From NCBI RefSeq assembly GCF_023371205.1, contig NZ_JAMCCO010000002.1:435501-499500 (forward strand): a stretch of 64,000 nt of DNA, given 5' to 3'. The notes under the pieces were generated by a model, which saw only the letters and a list, made by a program, of their open reading frames with translations, had not been told where the DNA came from and searched no databases. Of this stretch, positions 37,734-45,494 are shown piece after piece; the first letter of the stretch is position 1; every line of letters starts with the position of its first letter. This DNA is from Parvivirga hydrogeniphila (GTDB lineage Bacteria > Actinomycetota > Coriobacteriia > Anaerosomatales > Anaerosomataceae). The position numbers and the translations under genes were made by a program.

Positions 37734-38059
37734 GCTTCCTCTTCCCGAATAAGTGTGCTCGTACCGACGGCGCGCTCGATAGCGCGCGCGAGCTTCGCTT
37801 CCCCGACCCCGCCCGGGCTTCCGGCCCCCGGGATGACCGTCACGGCAGGCACCGGCCTGTCGGCGATCGTGGCGATTTCCTCCGCGAGCTCCGCGTACAC
37901 CGGCTCGGTGAGGAACACGATGCCGTACGCGCCGCTCGCCACCTCAGGCCAGATCGCGTGCGCGTCGGCCGGCTCCGCCACGGGGAACACGGCGAGTCCG
38001 AGCGGCCGGAAGCCGGCCACGCTCGTCGAGTCGCCGATGATCGCTATCTTCTCAGCCAC
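37730..38059 (-). CDS. ntpG: V/A-type ATP synthase subunit F
   Basis: A 109-residue Rossmann-like stalk protein (KIAIIGDSTSVAGFRPLGL; YGIVFLTEPVYAELAEEI). It binds subunit D in the central stalk and tunes catalysis. In Enterococcus nomenclature this subunit is NtpG. It overlaps ntpC upstream (8 bp) and ntpA downstream (4 bp). Confidence 0.9.
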   Translation of the reverse strand: MAEKIAIIGDSTSVAGFRPLGLAVFPVAEPADAHAIWPEVASGAYGIVFLTEPVYAELAEEIATIADRPVPAVTVIPGAGSPGGVGEAKLARAIERAVGTSTLIREEEA

Positions 38060-39101
38060 GGCTCACGTACACCTTCCTCAGCCGCGCGCGCAGCTCGTCT
38101 GCGCTCAGCCCGGCGATCTTGCCGATGAGCAGCACGCGCAGCTGCCGGACCTCGGCCTCGCGTGCGAGGACGTATGCGACGACGGGCTCCGCTCCGAGCG
38201 GCACTGCGCGGCCCGCGCGCATCATGCGCACCGCAAGCGCGTCGGTGGCGACGTCGAGGCGGTCGAGCGCGAGCAGGTCGTCCGCCTGCACGCCCCGAAG
38301 CGCTCGCTCCTTGGCGAGGCGCGCTGCGAGCTCGTCGAGCGGAAGCGCGTACAGGCCCGCGAGGCGGTCGCGCGCGATGCGTCCGCCGTCCAGCAGCGAC
38401 GGCTGTACCTCAGAGAGCGGTACGCCGCGCCGCTTCGCGCGCACAACGCGCTTGACGTTCGCGAGGTCGACGGAAAGCGCCACGTACTCGGCGAGGAACT
38501 CGCTTCGCGCGGCGCGTGCGAGCGAGGCGAGCTCCGCGTACATGGCGCGCTCGACGACGCGGTCGACCGCCTCCAGCTTCGCAAGCATGCCGGCCTCGGC
38601 ACCGCGACGTTCCGCGTCGGCGTCGAGCGCCGCGAGCGCGTCGAGCGCCTCCTCCGCTGCGCGGCGCAACCACTCCGGCAGCTCCTCCACCGGCCCGGCC
38701 ACGACATCGGGCGGCACGGTGCCGAGCGACGAGAGGTCGCGTTCCACGGACGCGTCCAGCACCTCGCCTTTCAGGCGTGCGCGCAGGTTCGAGAAGTCGT
38801 GCCGCACGCGGAAGAACCGCGCCATGCTCTCCGGCAGTCTGAACTCGGCCACAAGACCGTAGACGGACTCGAGCGCCGCCTCGAGCCCGCGCTCCACGTC
38901 GTCCGCCGTCTGCGCGTCTTCGAGGTACCGGCCGTAGGCGGTGTCCGAGAGGATCTTGCGCTGCTCGGCGAAGCTCGGCGCGTCGACGAGCCGTTCGTAG
39001 GTAGCGTCACGGAACACGCGCGCCTCGAGCGCACGCACGCGCCCGACCGCGTACCCGTAGCGGACCGAGTCCTTGACGGCTTTGAGAAGCGGAGGCCGCA
39101 T
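38052..39101 (-). CDS. ntpC: V/A-type ATP synthase subunit C (d-type funnel)
   Basis: A 349-residue helical protein of the V-ATPase d/AC39 family, start ATG (KDSVRYGYAVGRVRALEARVF). Conserved SMARFFRVRHDFSNLRARLKG and VREAEVRQLRVLLIGKIAG-like segments are seen. It caps the proteolipid ring and joins the stalk to it. It begins 2 bp after ntpE. Confidence 0.92.
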   Translation of the reverse strand: MRPPLLKAVKDSVRYGYAVGRVRALEARVFRDATYERLVDAPSFAEQRKILSDTAYGRYLEDAQTADDVERGLEAALESVYGLVAEFRLPESMARFFRVRHDFSNLRARLKGEVLDASVERDLSSLGTVPPDVVAGPVEELPEWLRRAAEEALDALAALDADAERRGAEAGMLAKLEAVDRVVERAMYAELASLARAARSEFLAEYVALSVDLANVKRVVRAKRRGVPLSEVQPSLLDGGRIARDRLAGLYALPLDELAARLAKERALRGVQADDLLALDRLDVATDALAVRMMRAGRAVPLGAEPVVAYVLAREAEVRQLRVLLIGKIAGLSADELRARLRKVYVSRG

Positions 39102-39103
39102 CG

Positions 39104-39718
39104 TTACGAGCCGTCTCCTTCGCTTGTCCGGAACAACGCAGCCGCGAACCGCGCCACGAGGCGGTCGCGCTCGGCTTCGATGAGTCCTTCCACCGACAGG
39201 TCGACGCTCTCGCGGTCGCCTCGCAAGACGACGCCGTGCGCGACGGGCGCCGGCTCATCTGAGAACCGAAGCTCGAGGCCCTCACGCCCCGCTTCCCGCG
39301 CCGCAGCCTCGACTGCATCGGGAAGCCCCGCGAGCCGCTCCCGGTCCGCCGCAGCGACGAGCACCTCCTCGCCTCCGCGTGCCGCGCGCAGGATGCGCCG
39401 CGCGATGAACCGCGCGTACCGGGAAGGTTCGAGCGACGCGAGCCCCGCCGCGACCGCTTCGAGCGCCTCGTCGATGAGCGCCTGCTTGACCGCGAGCGTG
39501 TCGTCGCGCGCACGCAAGCGCGCCGACGCGCGGACGGCCTCGGCCTCCCGGCGCGCGTCGGCCTCCGCCTCGGCGAGGACGCGCGCCGAGCGCTCGGACG
39601 CGCGCCTCTCCGCCTCGCGACGGACCCGTGCGGCCTCCTCCTTAGCGCGCTCGACGATCTCGCGCGCTTCGGCTTCGGCGTCTGCCGCAATCTGCTCGAG
39701 GATGTCAGCGAGCGCCAC
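39104..39718 (-). CDS. ntpE: V/A-type ATP synthase subunit E (peripheral stalk)
   Basis: A 204-residue protein with a long Ala/Glu/Arg coiled coil (about 1-85) and a globular C-terminal part (RYARFIARRILRAARGGEEVLVAAADRERL). Together with the H/G-type subunit it forms the peripheral stator. It lies 8 bp after ntpK in the same transcript. Confidence 0.9.
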   Translation of the reverse strand: MALADILEQIAADAEAEAREIVERAKEEAARVRREAERRASERSARVLAEAEADARREAEAVRASARLRARDDTLAVKQALIDEALEAVAAGLASLEPSRYARFIARRILRAARGGEEVLVAAADRERLAGLPDAVEAAAREAGREGLELRFSDEPAPVAHGVVLRGDRESVDLSVEGLIEAERDRLVARFAAALFRTSEGDGS

Positions 39719-39726
39719 GGCTCCTC

Positions 39727-40224
39727 CTACAACGCCTGAGCGGCGCTCTGGAGCCCGAGCAGCATCAGGATGGTGACGATCAGCGCGAGAACCGCGTAGG
39801 TCTCCACCAGCGCCGGGAAGATGAGGGCCGGGGCCGGCTGGTCCGCCGCGACGATGCCTGCTGCGGCAGCGCCGGTCATGCCCTGGTAGATCGCACTCAC
39901 CAGACAGAGGAACGCCACCGGCAGACAGGCCAGGAACACCTTGAAACCGATGGTCGCGGGCAGATCCACCTTGCCGCCGAGCACGTTGAAGAAGATCACG
40001 ACCAGCACCGCCGCGATGAAGCCGTAGATCCCCTGCGTACCTGGCATCGCAGCAAGCGGCAGCAGCTTGCCGAACTTGCTGCCGTCCTCGGACAGGATGC
40101 CGGACGCCGTACTCGACGCGATGGTGATGCCGATCGCAGACCCGATGCCGCCCAGCACCGCCGCGATACCGGCACCGAGCAGCGCCCAGTCAGTGCCGGA
40201 CATCCCAAGGATTGCATCCTTCAC
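39727..40224 (-). CDS. ntpK: V/A-type ATP synthase proteolipid (K/c), Na+-type signature
   Basis: A 165-residue, four-helix (duplicated hairpin) proteolipid starting with GTG 40224, nine bases after AAGGAGG and overlapping the ntpI stop (GTGA). The open frame continues far upstream but only as a shadow of ntpI. Residues matching Na+ ligands of Enterococcus hirae NtpK are present: Thr63-Gln64 (PGTQGIYGF), Gln114 (YQGMTGAAAAG) and Glu141 (LVETYAVL). Only the last is the ion-carrying acid, so each subunit carries one ion. This suggests a Na+-coupled ring. Confidence 0.93.
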   Translation of the reverse strand: MKDAILGMSGTDWALLGAGIAAVLGGIGSAIGITIASSTASGILSEDGSKFGKLLPLAAMPGTQGIYGFIAAVLVVIFFNVLGGKVDLPATIGFKVFLACLPVAFLCLVSAIYQGMTGAAAAGIVAADQPAPALIFPALVETYAVLALIVTILMLLGLQSAAQAL

Positions 40225-42407
40225 GATCGCACGCCTCCTTCCTGCTGCGCCCCCGCTGGGTGCAGCACGACTGCCTGTGTCTTGTACGAAAGCGGCAGGA
40301 ACGGCTTGCCGCCGTTGTCGTAGAACTTGCTGAAGAACTCCACGAACTGCAGACGCGCCGGGTGCACGAATGCGCCGAGCAGGTTGATGACGACGTTGAA
40401 GACGTGCCCGCCGACGAACACGAGCGCGGCGAGCACCGCCACGACCGCGCCGAACACGATGCCCGCGGGACCCTTCGAGAACAGCCCTGCGGCCCCGCTC
40501 CAGACGAGCTTCGCCAGGATGTTGAAGACCATGCCGACGAGCGAGCCGGAAAGTCCGAGCGCAGCAAGCCGCGTGTAGCTCAAGATGTCGCCCAGAAACG
40601 ACGTCATGCCGTACACGGCGTACGCGCCGCCGAGCAGACCGACGACCGCACGCCGCACGCTTCTCGAGGCCGCGAGCCCAAGCACCGTGGCGCCAGCGAG
40701 AAGCCAGCCGATCGCCGCCGGGCCGTCGAAGGACAGCGCTCCCAGCCACGCCACGAACAGCACGACCCATGCCGCGCCGAGCGCACGGTCCCAGCCTGGC
40801 ACCGCCTCGTCCCGCGCGAGCGCCGCCTCCAGCGCGTGACCCTTGAGCAGCATCGTGACGCCGAGCCCGAGCGCGAGCGCCCACCCTGCCGCTCCCGGCA
40901 CCGCCGCTGCAACGCCGATGAGCGCCGCCAGAAGGATCGTCGAGAGCTGGTCGCCCACCGCAGAGGCCACGTCGCGGCGCCGAGCAGCGTCGTAGGCGGC
41001 CACGAGGACCCCGAAGAACACCTGCACCATGCCGATCACGACCGTCAGCAGGAGGAACGTCGTGAGCTCTCCGAGCGGGTCGAGCAGGCGCGGAACGGGC
41101 ACCGCAGCTCGCACGACGTCGTAGTCCAGCGCGAAGTACGACCCGAACGCCACGCCCACGACGATCGCGCCCGCACCGCCGAGCATCATCAAGTCGCAGA
41201 ACCGCTTGACGCCCGGTGCCACGTCGATACGGTTCTTGATGTACCAGAACCCGGCGATGAGCATGAGCCCGTAGCCCACGTCCCCGATGCAGATCGCGAA
41301 GAACAGCAAGAAGAACGGTGCGAGCAACGGCGTCGGATCGATGTCGCGGTACTTCGGCCGGCCGTAGAGGTCGGTGAGCAGCTCGAAGGGCCTGACGAGC
41401 TTCGGGTTCTCGAGCGCGACCGGCGGCTCCTCCTCGGGAAGCGGGTCTCGAAGCTCCCAGTCCACCAGGTCGCTTACGGCGGCAAGCGAGGACTCCAGCT
41501 CCGCGCGACGCTTCGCGAGCACCCAGCCCGTCACGACCACCGTGCGCTCGGTCGCGCCCATCAGCCCGCGCGAGGCGACGGCGTCGCGCTCTGAGACGAG
41601 CGCTTCTTGGAGCGCCACGACGTCTACGTAGCGGCCCAGAGCGAGCTCGCGCAGCCGCTCCTCGAAAAGCTCGCGCTCGCGCGCGATGGCATCGATGCGC
41701 TCCAGCGCGACCGCGATCTCCTCGGCCGGATAGCCGGTCACGCCCTCAGGGAAGGTCACGTCGCGGTACGCGGTGGCCGCGAGCGCCGCGCGCGTCTCGT
41801 CCACGACCGTGCGGTGCGCGAGCACGACCCACGCCGCGCGCGAACCCACGGGGCCCAGCTCCTCGACGGAGATGAGCGGCGAGACCTCGCGCAGCCGCTG
41901 ACGGATGGCGGCGCCCTGCGAGGCCGGCACCGTGCCAGTCATGAGACGCACCTGCGCGGTATCGCGCAGCCGTTCGACTTGCAGGTGGAGATCACGCCAC
42001 GGCTCCAGTTCGGCGACGAGGTGCTTGAGCCGCTCGCGCTCGCGCTCGCCGGAGGCCATCTTGTCGGTGATCGTCAGGCACTCGCGGTACAGCGCCTGGA
42101 ACTCAGCGTCCGGCGCGAGCGCCTCGAACCGCGCGGCGTCGATGTGGATCTTCTCGGAGACGAACGCTGCAAACGGCCGGTCGTCCTCACGATGCTTCGC
42201 CAGGACTTCGACCACGAACTTCGCGTCGGCGATCTGCTCGTCGAGCCGCTGGAGGCGCTCCTCGTCTTCGCGCGTGAGCGCTGGCGCAAGCTCGTACGGC
42301 GTCGTCGAGACTTCGAGCGCGCCGACGGCCTGGAGCCTGTCGATGACGTCCTCGACGGCCGCCTTGTGCGCCACCACGGTGGCTCTGAGCATGCGCGCCA
42401 CTGCCAT
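40221..42407 (-). CDS. ntpI: V/A-type ATP synthase subunit I (membrane a subunit)
   Basis: A 728-residue protein. A soluble N-terminal half with helical arms (about 1-390) joins the stators; the C-terminal half has multiple membrane helices (FFLLFFAICIGDVGYGLMLI; FLGDILSYTRLAALGLSGSL; VINLLGAFVHPARLQFVEFFSKFY), which holds the essential Arg channel region facing the proteolipid ring. It starts 3 bp after the H/G-type gene. Confidence 0.94.
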   Translation of the reverse strand: MAVARMLRATVVAHKAAVEDVIDRLQAVGALEVSTTPYELAPALTREDEERLQRLDEQIADAKFVVEVLAKHREDDRPFAAFVSEKIHIDAARFEALAPDAEFQALYRECLTITDKMASGERERERLKHLVAELEPWRDLHLQVERLRDTAQVRLMTGTVPASQGAAIRQRLREVSPLISVEELGPVGSRAAWVVLAHRTVVDETRAALAATAYRDVTFPEGVTGYPAEEIAVALERIDAIARERELFEERLRELALGRYVDVVALQEALVSERDAVASRGLMGATERTVVVTGWVLAKRRAELESSLAAVSDLVDWELRDPLPEEEPPVALENPKLVRPFELLTDLYGRPKYRDIDPTPLLAPFFLLFFAICIGDVGYGLMLIAGFWYIKNRIDVAPGVKRFCDLMMLGGAGAIVVGVAFGSYFALDYDVVRAAVPVPRLLDPLGELTTFLLLTVVIGMVQVFFGVLVAAYDAARRRDVASAVGDQLSTILLAALIGVAAAVPGAAGWALALGLGVTMLLKGHALEAALARDEAVPGWDRALGAAWVVLFVAWLGALSFDGPAAIGWLLAGATVLGLAASRSVRRAVVGLLGGAYAVYGMTSFLGDILSYTRLAALGLSGSLVGMVFNILAKLVWSGAAGLFSKGPAGIVFGAVVAVLAALVFVGGHVFNVVINLLGAFVHPARLQFVEFFSKFYDNGGKPFLPLSYKTQAVVLHPAGAQQEGGVRS

Positions 42408-42410
42408 GGG

Positions 42411-42716
42411 TCAGCCTGCCAGCTCCTCCACCGCGCCGGCTACGGCGTCCGGCAGCCGGTCGCGCGCATCGGCGATGAGCCGCTCGCGGGCCTCGGCGGC
42501 CTCGCTGAGCATCGCCTCGGCCTCGGCCTGCGCCGCGGAGATGATCTCGGCAGCGCGCTTGGCCGCCTCCGCGCGTGCAGCGGCCTCGGCGTCGCGCACG
42601 ATCCGCTGCGCCTCCTCGCCGGCACGCGCCCGCAACCGCTTCGCCTCCTCGCGCGCGGCCTGTACGCGCGCACGGGCTTCGTCTTCCGCACGAAGCACGC
42701 TTTCGAGCCGCTCCAT
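42411..42716 (-). CDS. ntpF: V/A-type ATP synthase small stator subunit (H/G type)
   Basis: A 101-residue coiled-coil protein from ATG 42716 (AAGGGGCGG upstream); an in-frame ATG at 42764 lies in the promoter region and is unlikely. MERLESVLRAEDEARARVQ followed by repeated Ala/Glu/Arg heptads is typical of the small peripheral-stalk subunit, the first gene in ntp-type operons. Short, low-complexity proteins are hard to assign alone, but position supports it. Confidence 0.85.
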   Translation of the reverse strand: MERLESVLRAEDEARARVQAAREEAKRLRARAGEEAQRIVRDAEAAARAEAAKRAAEIISAAQAEAEAMLSEAAEARERLIADARDRLPDAVAGAVEELAG

Positions 42717-42754
42717 AGACCGCCCCTTCTGGAATCCGAGCACCGTGTCGCATG

Positions 42755-42760
42755 ATTCTA
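42755..42760 (-). promoter_or_regulatory. Likely -10 box of the ATPase operon
   Basis: TAGAAT on the - strand, 39 bases before the first ATPase start codon. No good -35 was found; instead one of the two 19-bp repeats ends exactly at this box, so activation by a bound factor is possible. Confidence 0.45.
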
Positions 42761-42778
42761 GCACTGCAGGAGCGTTTC
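42760..42778. repeat. 19-bp direct repeat, copy 1 (ATPase/capA gap)
   Basis: AGCACTGCAGGAGCGTTTC, identical to the copy at 42804-42822. Both are followed after one variable base by GCGG. Copies are 44 bp apart (about four helical turns) in the gap between the divergent ATPase and CapA genes, and each contains the palindrome CTGCAG. The likely role is a regulator binding site. Confidence 0.7.
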
Positions 42779-42803
42779 AGCGGACACCGCATCGCACGAA
42801 ACG

Positions 42804-42822
42804 AGCACTGCAGGAGCGTTTC
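42804..42822. repeat. 19-bp direct repeat, copy 2 (ATPase/capA gap)
   Basis: Second perfect copy of the repeat at 42760-42778, 27 bases before the capA-like start codon. No third copy was noticed in the window. Confidence 0.7.
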
Positions 42823-42849
42823 GGCGGGCTTCTTGGTACCCTACGTGCT

Positions 42850-44058
42850 ATGCCGCAGAGCATTGGTCCTGTCGACACCAGCAGAGGCGCCGCTGCACGC
42901 GCCCGGGCCTCCGCGCGCGCACGGCGCGTCCGCGCCATCGCTGCCGTCGCGGTCGTCCTTGCGGCGCTCGCCGGGGCGGGCGTCGCTGCGGTTCTCGCTG
43001 CGCGGTCTGGCAGCCAGCGCGCGCTCGCGCAGGCCGCCGTCCCGCTTCCGGCGCCGCTCCCGTCGATCGACGCCTCCGCCGCGGTCCGCCACACGTCGCG
43101 ACCCACCACGGTGACGGTCGCTGCCGTCGGCGACATGATTTTCGACAGGCGGGTCCGCACGCTCATCGCCACGTCCGGCGGCGCTGCGCCGCTCGCTCGC
43201 GTGGCACCGCTTCTGGCTGCAGCCGACATCACCGTCGGAAACCTCGAAAGCCCGCTTTCCTCGCGCGGCGTACGCAATGAGCAGAAAGACGTCACCTTCC
43301 GCGGCGATCCGCGCGGCGTCGAGGGGCTCGCCAAGGCGGGCTTCGACTTCCTGTCGGTCGCGAACAACCACGTGCTCGACTACGGGCCTGACGCGCTCGA
43401 AGACACGATCGCGCTTATCGATGCGCGCGGGATCGGGCACGCGGGCGCAGGCGCCGATCGCGCCGCTGCGTGGCGGCCCGCCGTCGTGGAGCGCAACGGC
43501 GCCCGCATCGCGTTCCTGTCGTTCTCGCACATCCTGCCTGCCGGCTTCGTCGCCACCGACGCACGCCCTGGGCTCGCCCGCGGACGCGGGAACATGGACG
43601 CCGTCTGCGCGGCGATCCGCGAGGCAAAGCGCGAGAACGACTACGTGCTCGTAAGCTTCCACTGGGGAGTCGAGTACCAAGACGACTGCAACGCCGAGCA
43701 GGTCCGCGACGCGCACGCCGCGATCGACGCGGGCGCCGACATGGTGCTCTCGCACCACCCGCACGTCATCCAAGCGGTGGAGCGGTACAAGGGCCGCCTC
43801 ATCGCGTACTCGCTCGGCGACTTCGTGTTCGACCACTACTCGCGGAAGACCGGCGAGGCGTTCGTGCTGCAAGCCGACCTGGGGCCTGGCGGCGTCGGCG
43901 CCGTGCGCGTCGTGCCGGTGTACCTCGACACCGAAGGCCGCCCAGAGGTCGTCAGCGGGGAGGCTGCGCGCAGGATCCTCGAGCGCTTGCGAGCGATCTC
44001 TGCCAAGCGTGGCACGACGGTGGTCCTGCGCGGCGATACGGCCGAGGTGGCGCCGTGA
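42850..44058 (+). CDS. CapA-family metallophosphatase-like protein, membrane-anchored
   Basis: A 402-residue protein from ATG 42850. An N-terminal basic stretch and membrane helix (about 28-50) lead to a CapA/PgsA domain: TVAAVGDMIFDRRV, ADITVGNLESPLS, FDFLSVANNHVLDYG, SFHWGVEYQ and VLSHHPHVIQAVERYKGRLIAYSLGDFVFD. These are the metal-binding blocks of the calcineurin-like fold. CapA proteins take part in poly-gamma-glutamate export, but many relatives occur without capB or capC, which are absent here. The stop overlaps the next gene's GTG (GTGA). Confidence 0.85.
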   Translation: MPQSIGPVDTSRGAAARARASARARRVRAIAAVAVVLAALAGAGVAAVLAARSGSQRALAQAAVPLPAPLPSIDASAAVRHTSRPTTVTVAAVGDMIFDRRVRTLIATSGGAAPLARVAPLLAAADITVGNLESPLSSRGVRNEQKDVTFRGDPRGVEGLAKAGFDFLSVANNHVLDYGPDALEDTIALIDARGIGHAGAGADRAAAWRPAVVERNGARIAFLSFSHILPAGFVATDARPGLARGRGNMDAVCAAIREAKRENDYVLVSFHWGVEYQDDCNAEQVRDAHAAIDAGADMVLSHHPHVIQAVERYKGRLIAYSLGDFVFDHYSRKTGEAFVLQADLGPGGVGAVRVVPVYLDTEGRPEVVSGEAARRILERLRAISAKRGTTVVLRGDTAEVAP

Positions 44059-44903
44059 CGCCCGAGCGCCCCCTCACGGTGCGAAGCCCTCGCTACCGGC
44101 GGCGGCGCGCTCGCCGGCCGGCAGGAGTCTATGGGCTTGCGGGCGTCGCGATCGTGCTCGTCGCGGCCGGAGCCGGGCTGCTCTCACACGACCGTTCGAC
44201 GCCGCCGCCCCGGACCGCCGCTCCGGTCGCCCGGGCGGCCGCGGCTGCTGATGCGACCGCGCCGCCGCGCGAACCAACGCCCCTCCTTGCCCGCTACGGG
44301 TCGCTGTACCTGCGCCTGCCCGTCGATCCGAGCGCGGTCACACAGGTGGCCTTCCACCAGGCCTCAGGCGACAAGGCGGTGCACCTTGAGGCGCTCGTCC
44401 CTGACACGAGCGTGAAGGCGGCCGCAAAGGCGCGCGCGGTGGTGCAACCGGCGACCAAGCCTGCTGCCGACGACGAGGAGGCCGCCACCATCTGGGACGG
44501 TAGCGTCATCCGCCTGTGGCGGAGCAACCGCCGCGGGGCTCCCGACACGGCGATCGATTGCGGCGCGGACCCCGGGATGGACGTCTTCGCGCCGCTTTCG
44601 GGGGTCGTGGTCGCGGTGCGTCCCTACAAGCTCTACGGCCGATACGACGACTTCGAGATCCACCTCCGGCCGGACGGATTCGACGACTTCGACCTCGTGC
44701 TCATCCACGTCGACGACGTGAGCGTGAGGGCGGGCGACCGCGTCGAAGGAGGCGTGACCCGCATCGCGTGCGTGCGGAAGATGTCCGACAAGACCGACCT
44801 GCAACTCGCCGCCTACACGAAGAACGGCGGGGACCACGTGCATGTTCAGCTCAACCGCGTCGAGCCGTCCTCGGCGCCCTCCGCGCTCGACGGCGAATCT
44901 TGA
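44055..44903 (+). CDS. Membrane-anchored protein with degenerate M23-like domain
   Basis: A 282-residue protein starting at GTG 44055 inside the capA stop. One membrane helix (about 27-43) follows a very basic N terminus. The C-terminal half (DCGADPGMDVFAPLSGVV ... LVLIHVDDVSVRAGDRVEGG ... GGDHVHVQL) has the layout of an M23/LytM or biotinyl-like barrel: the DVFAP turn, HVDD and a final HVHV pair. The first zinc His of HxxxD is missing, so it is probably non-catalytic. It is coupled to the CapA-like gene and may bind wall or polymer. Its 3' end overlaps DUF951 on the other strand by 58 bp. Confidence 0.6.
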   Translation: MTPERPLTVRSPRYRRRRARRPAGVYGLAGVAIVLVAAGAGLLSHDRSTPPPRTAAPVARAAAAADATAPPREPTPLLARYGSLYLRLPVDPSAVTQVAFHQASGDKAVHLEALVPDTSVKAAAKARAVVQPATKPAADDEEAATIWDGSVIRLWRSNRRGAPDTAIDCGADPGMDVFAPLSGVVVAVRPYKLYGRYDDFEIHLRPDGFDDFDLVLIHVDDVSVRAGDRVEGGVTRIACVRKMSDKTDLQLAAYTKNGGDHVHVQLNRVEPSSAPSALDGES

Positions 44904-45115
44904 GCGGCGGCGTCTGACTGCGAACGCTGCACGTAGCCGCGAAACCTGCGGTCGAAGTCGTAGCGCACGAGCCGCACCGACCGGCCGCATCCGCGGCACT
45001 TCAACCCGATGTCCATGCCGAGCTTCGTGACCTCCCACTCGTTCGCGCCGCACGGGTGCGGCTTCTTCAGCCGGACCACGTCGCCGACTCGAACGGGCAC
45101 GATCGGTATGGCCAC
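44846..45115 (-). CDS. DUF951 zinc-ribbon-like small protein
   Basis: An 89-residue protein from GTG 45115 after AGGAGG. VGDVVRLKKPHPCGANEWEV and GLKCRGCGRSVRL are the DUF951 signature, with Cys residues that could bind zinc. Function is unknown; the family is widespread in Firmicutes and Coriobacteriia-type genomes, often next to ribosome-related genes. The last 20 residues are Ser/Ala-rich and overlap the M23-like gene. A shared GTATAC core at 45173-45178 may serve promoters in both directions. Confidence 0.85.
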   Translation of the reverse strand: MAIPIVPVRVGDVVRLKKPHPCGANEWEVTKLGMDIGLKCRGCGRSVRLVRYDFDRRFRGYVQRSQSDAAAQDSPSSAEGAEDGSTRLS

Positions 45116-45214
45116 GAGACGACCTCCTCGCACTGGACGCCCGGCCGCGCGGTTGCGCGACCCACCTCGCGAGTATACCGTGGTGCGGCAAGAGCCCAGG
45201 AGGAAGGACCGCCC

Positions 45215-45490
45215 GTGAAGATACGCGCCATCCTGTCCGTGCTCGGCGAGGACCGCGTCGGCATCGTCGCCGCCGTCTCTGCCGCGCTCGCATCGTGCGG
45301 CGTCAACATCGAGGACATCCGCCAGACGATCCTCTCCGGCGTCTTCTCGATGACGATGCTCGTGACGGTCGACGAGGACGCTTGCCCGTTCGACCGCGTG
45401 CAAGCCAAGCTCGCCGAGGTCGCGAACGACCTGGGGCTGCAGATCACGCTGCAGCGCGAGGACGTCTTCCGGTTCATGCATCGAATCTGA
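45215..45490 (+). CDS. ACT-domain regulatory protein
   Basis: A 91-residue single ACT domain (ILSVLGEDRVGIVAAVSAALASCGVNIEDI), GTG start after AGGAGGA. ACT domains bind amino acids or other small ligands; this UPF0237-type protein is usually found directly before a UPF0210/DUF711 gene, as here (4-bp gap). The ligand is unknown. Confidence 0.9.
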   Translation: MKIRAILSVLGEDRVGIVAAVSAALASCGVNIEDIRQTILSGVFSMTMLVTVDEDACPFDRVQAKLAEVANDLGLQITLQREDVFRFMHRI

Positions 45491-45494
45491 GGGG

